A stretch of 64,000 nucleotides of DNA, taken from Vespa crabro. Its lineage: Eukaryota; Arthropoda; Insecta; Hymenoptera; Vespidae. A program made the position numbers and the translations under genes. Where the stretch lies: contig NC_060959.1 of assembly GCF_910589235.1 (NCBI RefSeq), positions 4,366,263-4,430,262 on the forward strand. The letters are read 5' to 3'. The first letter of the stretch is position 1. Every line of letters begins with the position of its first letter. The notes under the pieces were generated by a model. The model saw nothing but the letters and a program-made list of their open reading frames with translations. It made no database searches and had not been told where the DNA came from. Shown piece by piece: positions 62,926 through 64,000 of the stretch.

Positions 62926-64000
62926 GTTTATTTGATTTATAAAAGAATATTAACTTTTAACTTAAAGATATTCGCTGATGAAAGTAACATAACCACAACT
63001 TGTCATCCCATGGTCGTTCTCTTCAACGAACTACATATATTCAATCATATTATTCTAAATTAAATTCTCGATATAACTATACAACAGATTATTAGAATTA
63101 ACAATATATTCTTGATATTTAATAGAAATTCAATGTTTGTAGGTCAAAAGTATATGATGTGTCATTATAAAATGATCGATACGAAATTAACCAGACAAAA
63201 AATATTTAAATCAAATACATACATACATACATATATGAAATATCGAACGTTACCATTAATCTTTCTTCGTTCATTTTTAACATTTTATTTCCTCTTGTAA
63301 ATGGCACATTTTTCATATGTAAAAACATATGATGCATCACTTCGACAGGAATTTCTTCGAAGTTAATTTTCTCTCTTTTCCAATCCGTTTGCGTATTTTC
63401 GCGAAACGTTATACATATATCGTATTCCCTTTCACTCCTATCCCACCTCCCTTATTATCCTTAAATCTTTAATTTCGAACGAAAGATTCGACGTTTAGAA
63501 ACGAATAAACAAATAAAGAAAATGTTTACCTCTTAGAAAGACACAAAAATATTTATCGATGATACACGATGATATACAATCGATGAAGGATTAAAATGCG
63601 ACGACATTAGTAATATTTGTTTATTAGTAATGTTGCATTATTATTATTACTTTTATACATATTTGATATTGGCCATCAACAAATATGTTACAATTCTTTT
63701 TCATCTCCTATCCGCGTCGTTATCTTTCTTTCGTTTGCTTGAAAATTAACGACATACGTATCTTATCTTTTTCTTCTTCTTCTTATTCTTCTTTCTCCCT
63801 TTCTTTCATTCTTTTTTTTCTGTCTTTCTGTTTACCCCTTTATAATAATACATAATAATTTATAGTCGTAGCATGACAAACATTAGTATTTAATTGCAAA
63901 ATGCGATAACTGTGTGCACCGCAATTATCAGCTCGTTCCACAAGTAAACCGTGTGAAATAACATTAATTTGTAAATAAGTCAATATATAATAATACGTAA
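62926..64000. other. SIVA1 upstream region
   Basis: Holds the presumed Siva promoter (about 62926-63060), then AT-rich and pyrimidine-rich DNA (about 63770-63840). No gene or RNA recognised. Confidence 0.4.

Overview
The window is eukaryotic nuclear DNA from an arthropod, most likely an insect and probably a hymenopteran. The evidence is AT-rich sequence with many long TA, GA/CT and AAT microsatellites, GT-AG introns that join conserved exons in frame, a mariner-type terminal repeat common in Hymenoptera, and decayed piggyBac and PIF/Harbinger transposons. Gene models were assembled by hand from conserved peptides and splice sites, and every exon junction given here keeps the reading frame. 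The species cannot be named.

Layout. 1-8 kb: a three-exon minus-strand F-box/LRR-type gene whose introns hold a piggyBac relic and a ~0.7 kb element with terminal inverted repeats. 8-12.3 kb: no gene seen; a 128-bp minisatellite and a 43-bp palindrome. 12.3-31.7 kb: TTLL5-type tubulin polyglutamylase on the plus strand. Its 14.9 kb third intron contains a single-coding-exon leucine-rich-repeat gene on the minus strand, a tRNA-Thr(UGU) on the minus strand, a diverged tandem array, a solo mariner end-pair and a GC-rich island with splice donors on both strands. 31.7-36.4 kb: AT-rich DNA with one possible minus-strand exon encoding a membrane tail. 36.4-38.1 kb: RNA 3'-phosphate cyclase (RTCA, plus), tail to tail with ALG11 mannosyltransferase (38.1-40.1 kb, minus), stops 73 bp apart. 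41.5-44.4 kb: transposon graveyard with a two-ORF Harbinger relic. 44.6-59.3 kb: copper-transporting P-type ATPase ATP7 (plus), whose first two coding exons lie 7.8 kb upstream of the rest. 62.2-62.9 kb: a Siva-family gene (minus).

The genes do not form a pathway. They cover tubulin modification, RNA end repair, N-glycan precursor assembly, copper transport, an apoptosis-linked zinc protein and two LRR proteins of unknown target. I found no clearly new biological system. The most interesting items are the nested genes and apparently bidirectional island inside the TTLL5 intron, the decayed AT-rich tandem arrays, the RTCA/ALG11 convergent ends and the uncharacterised inverted-repeat element.
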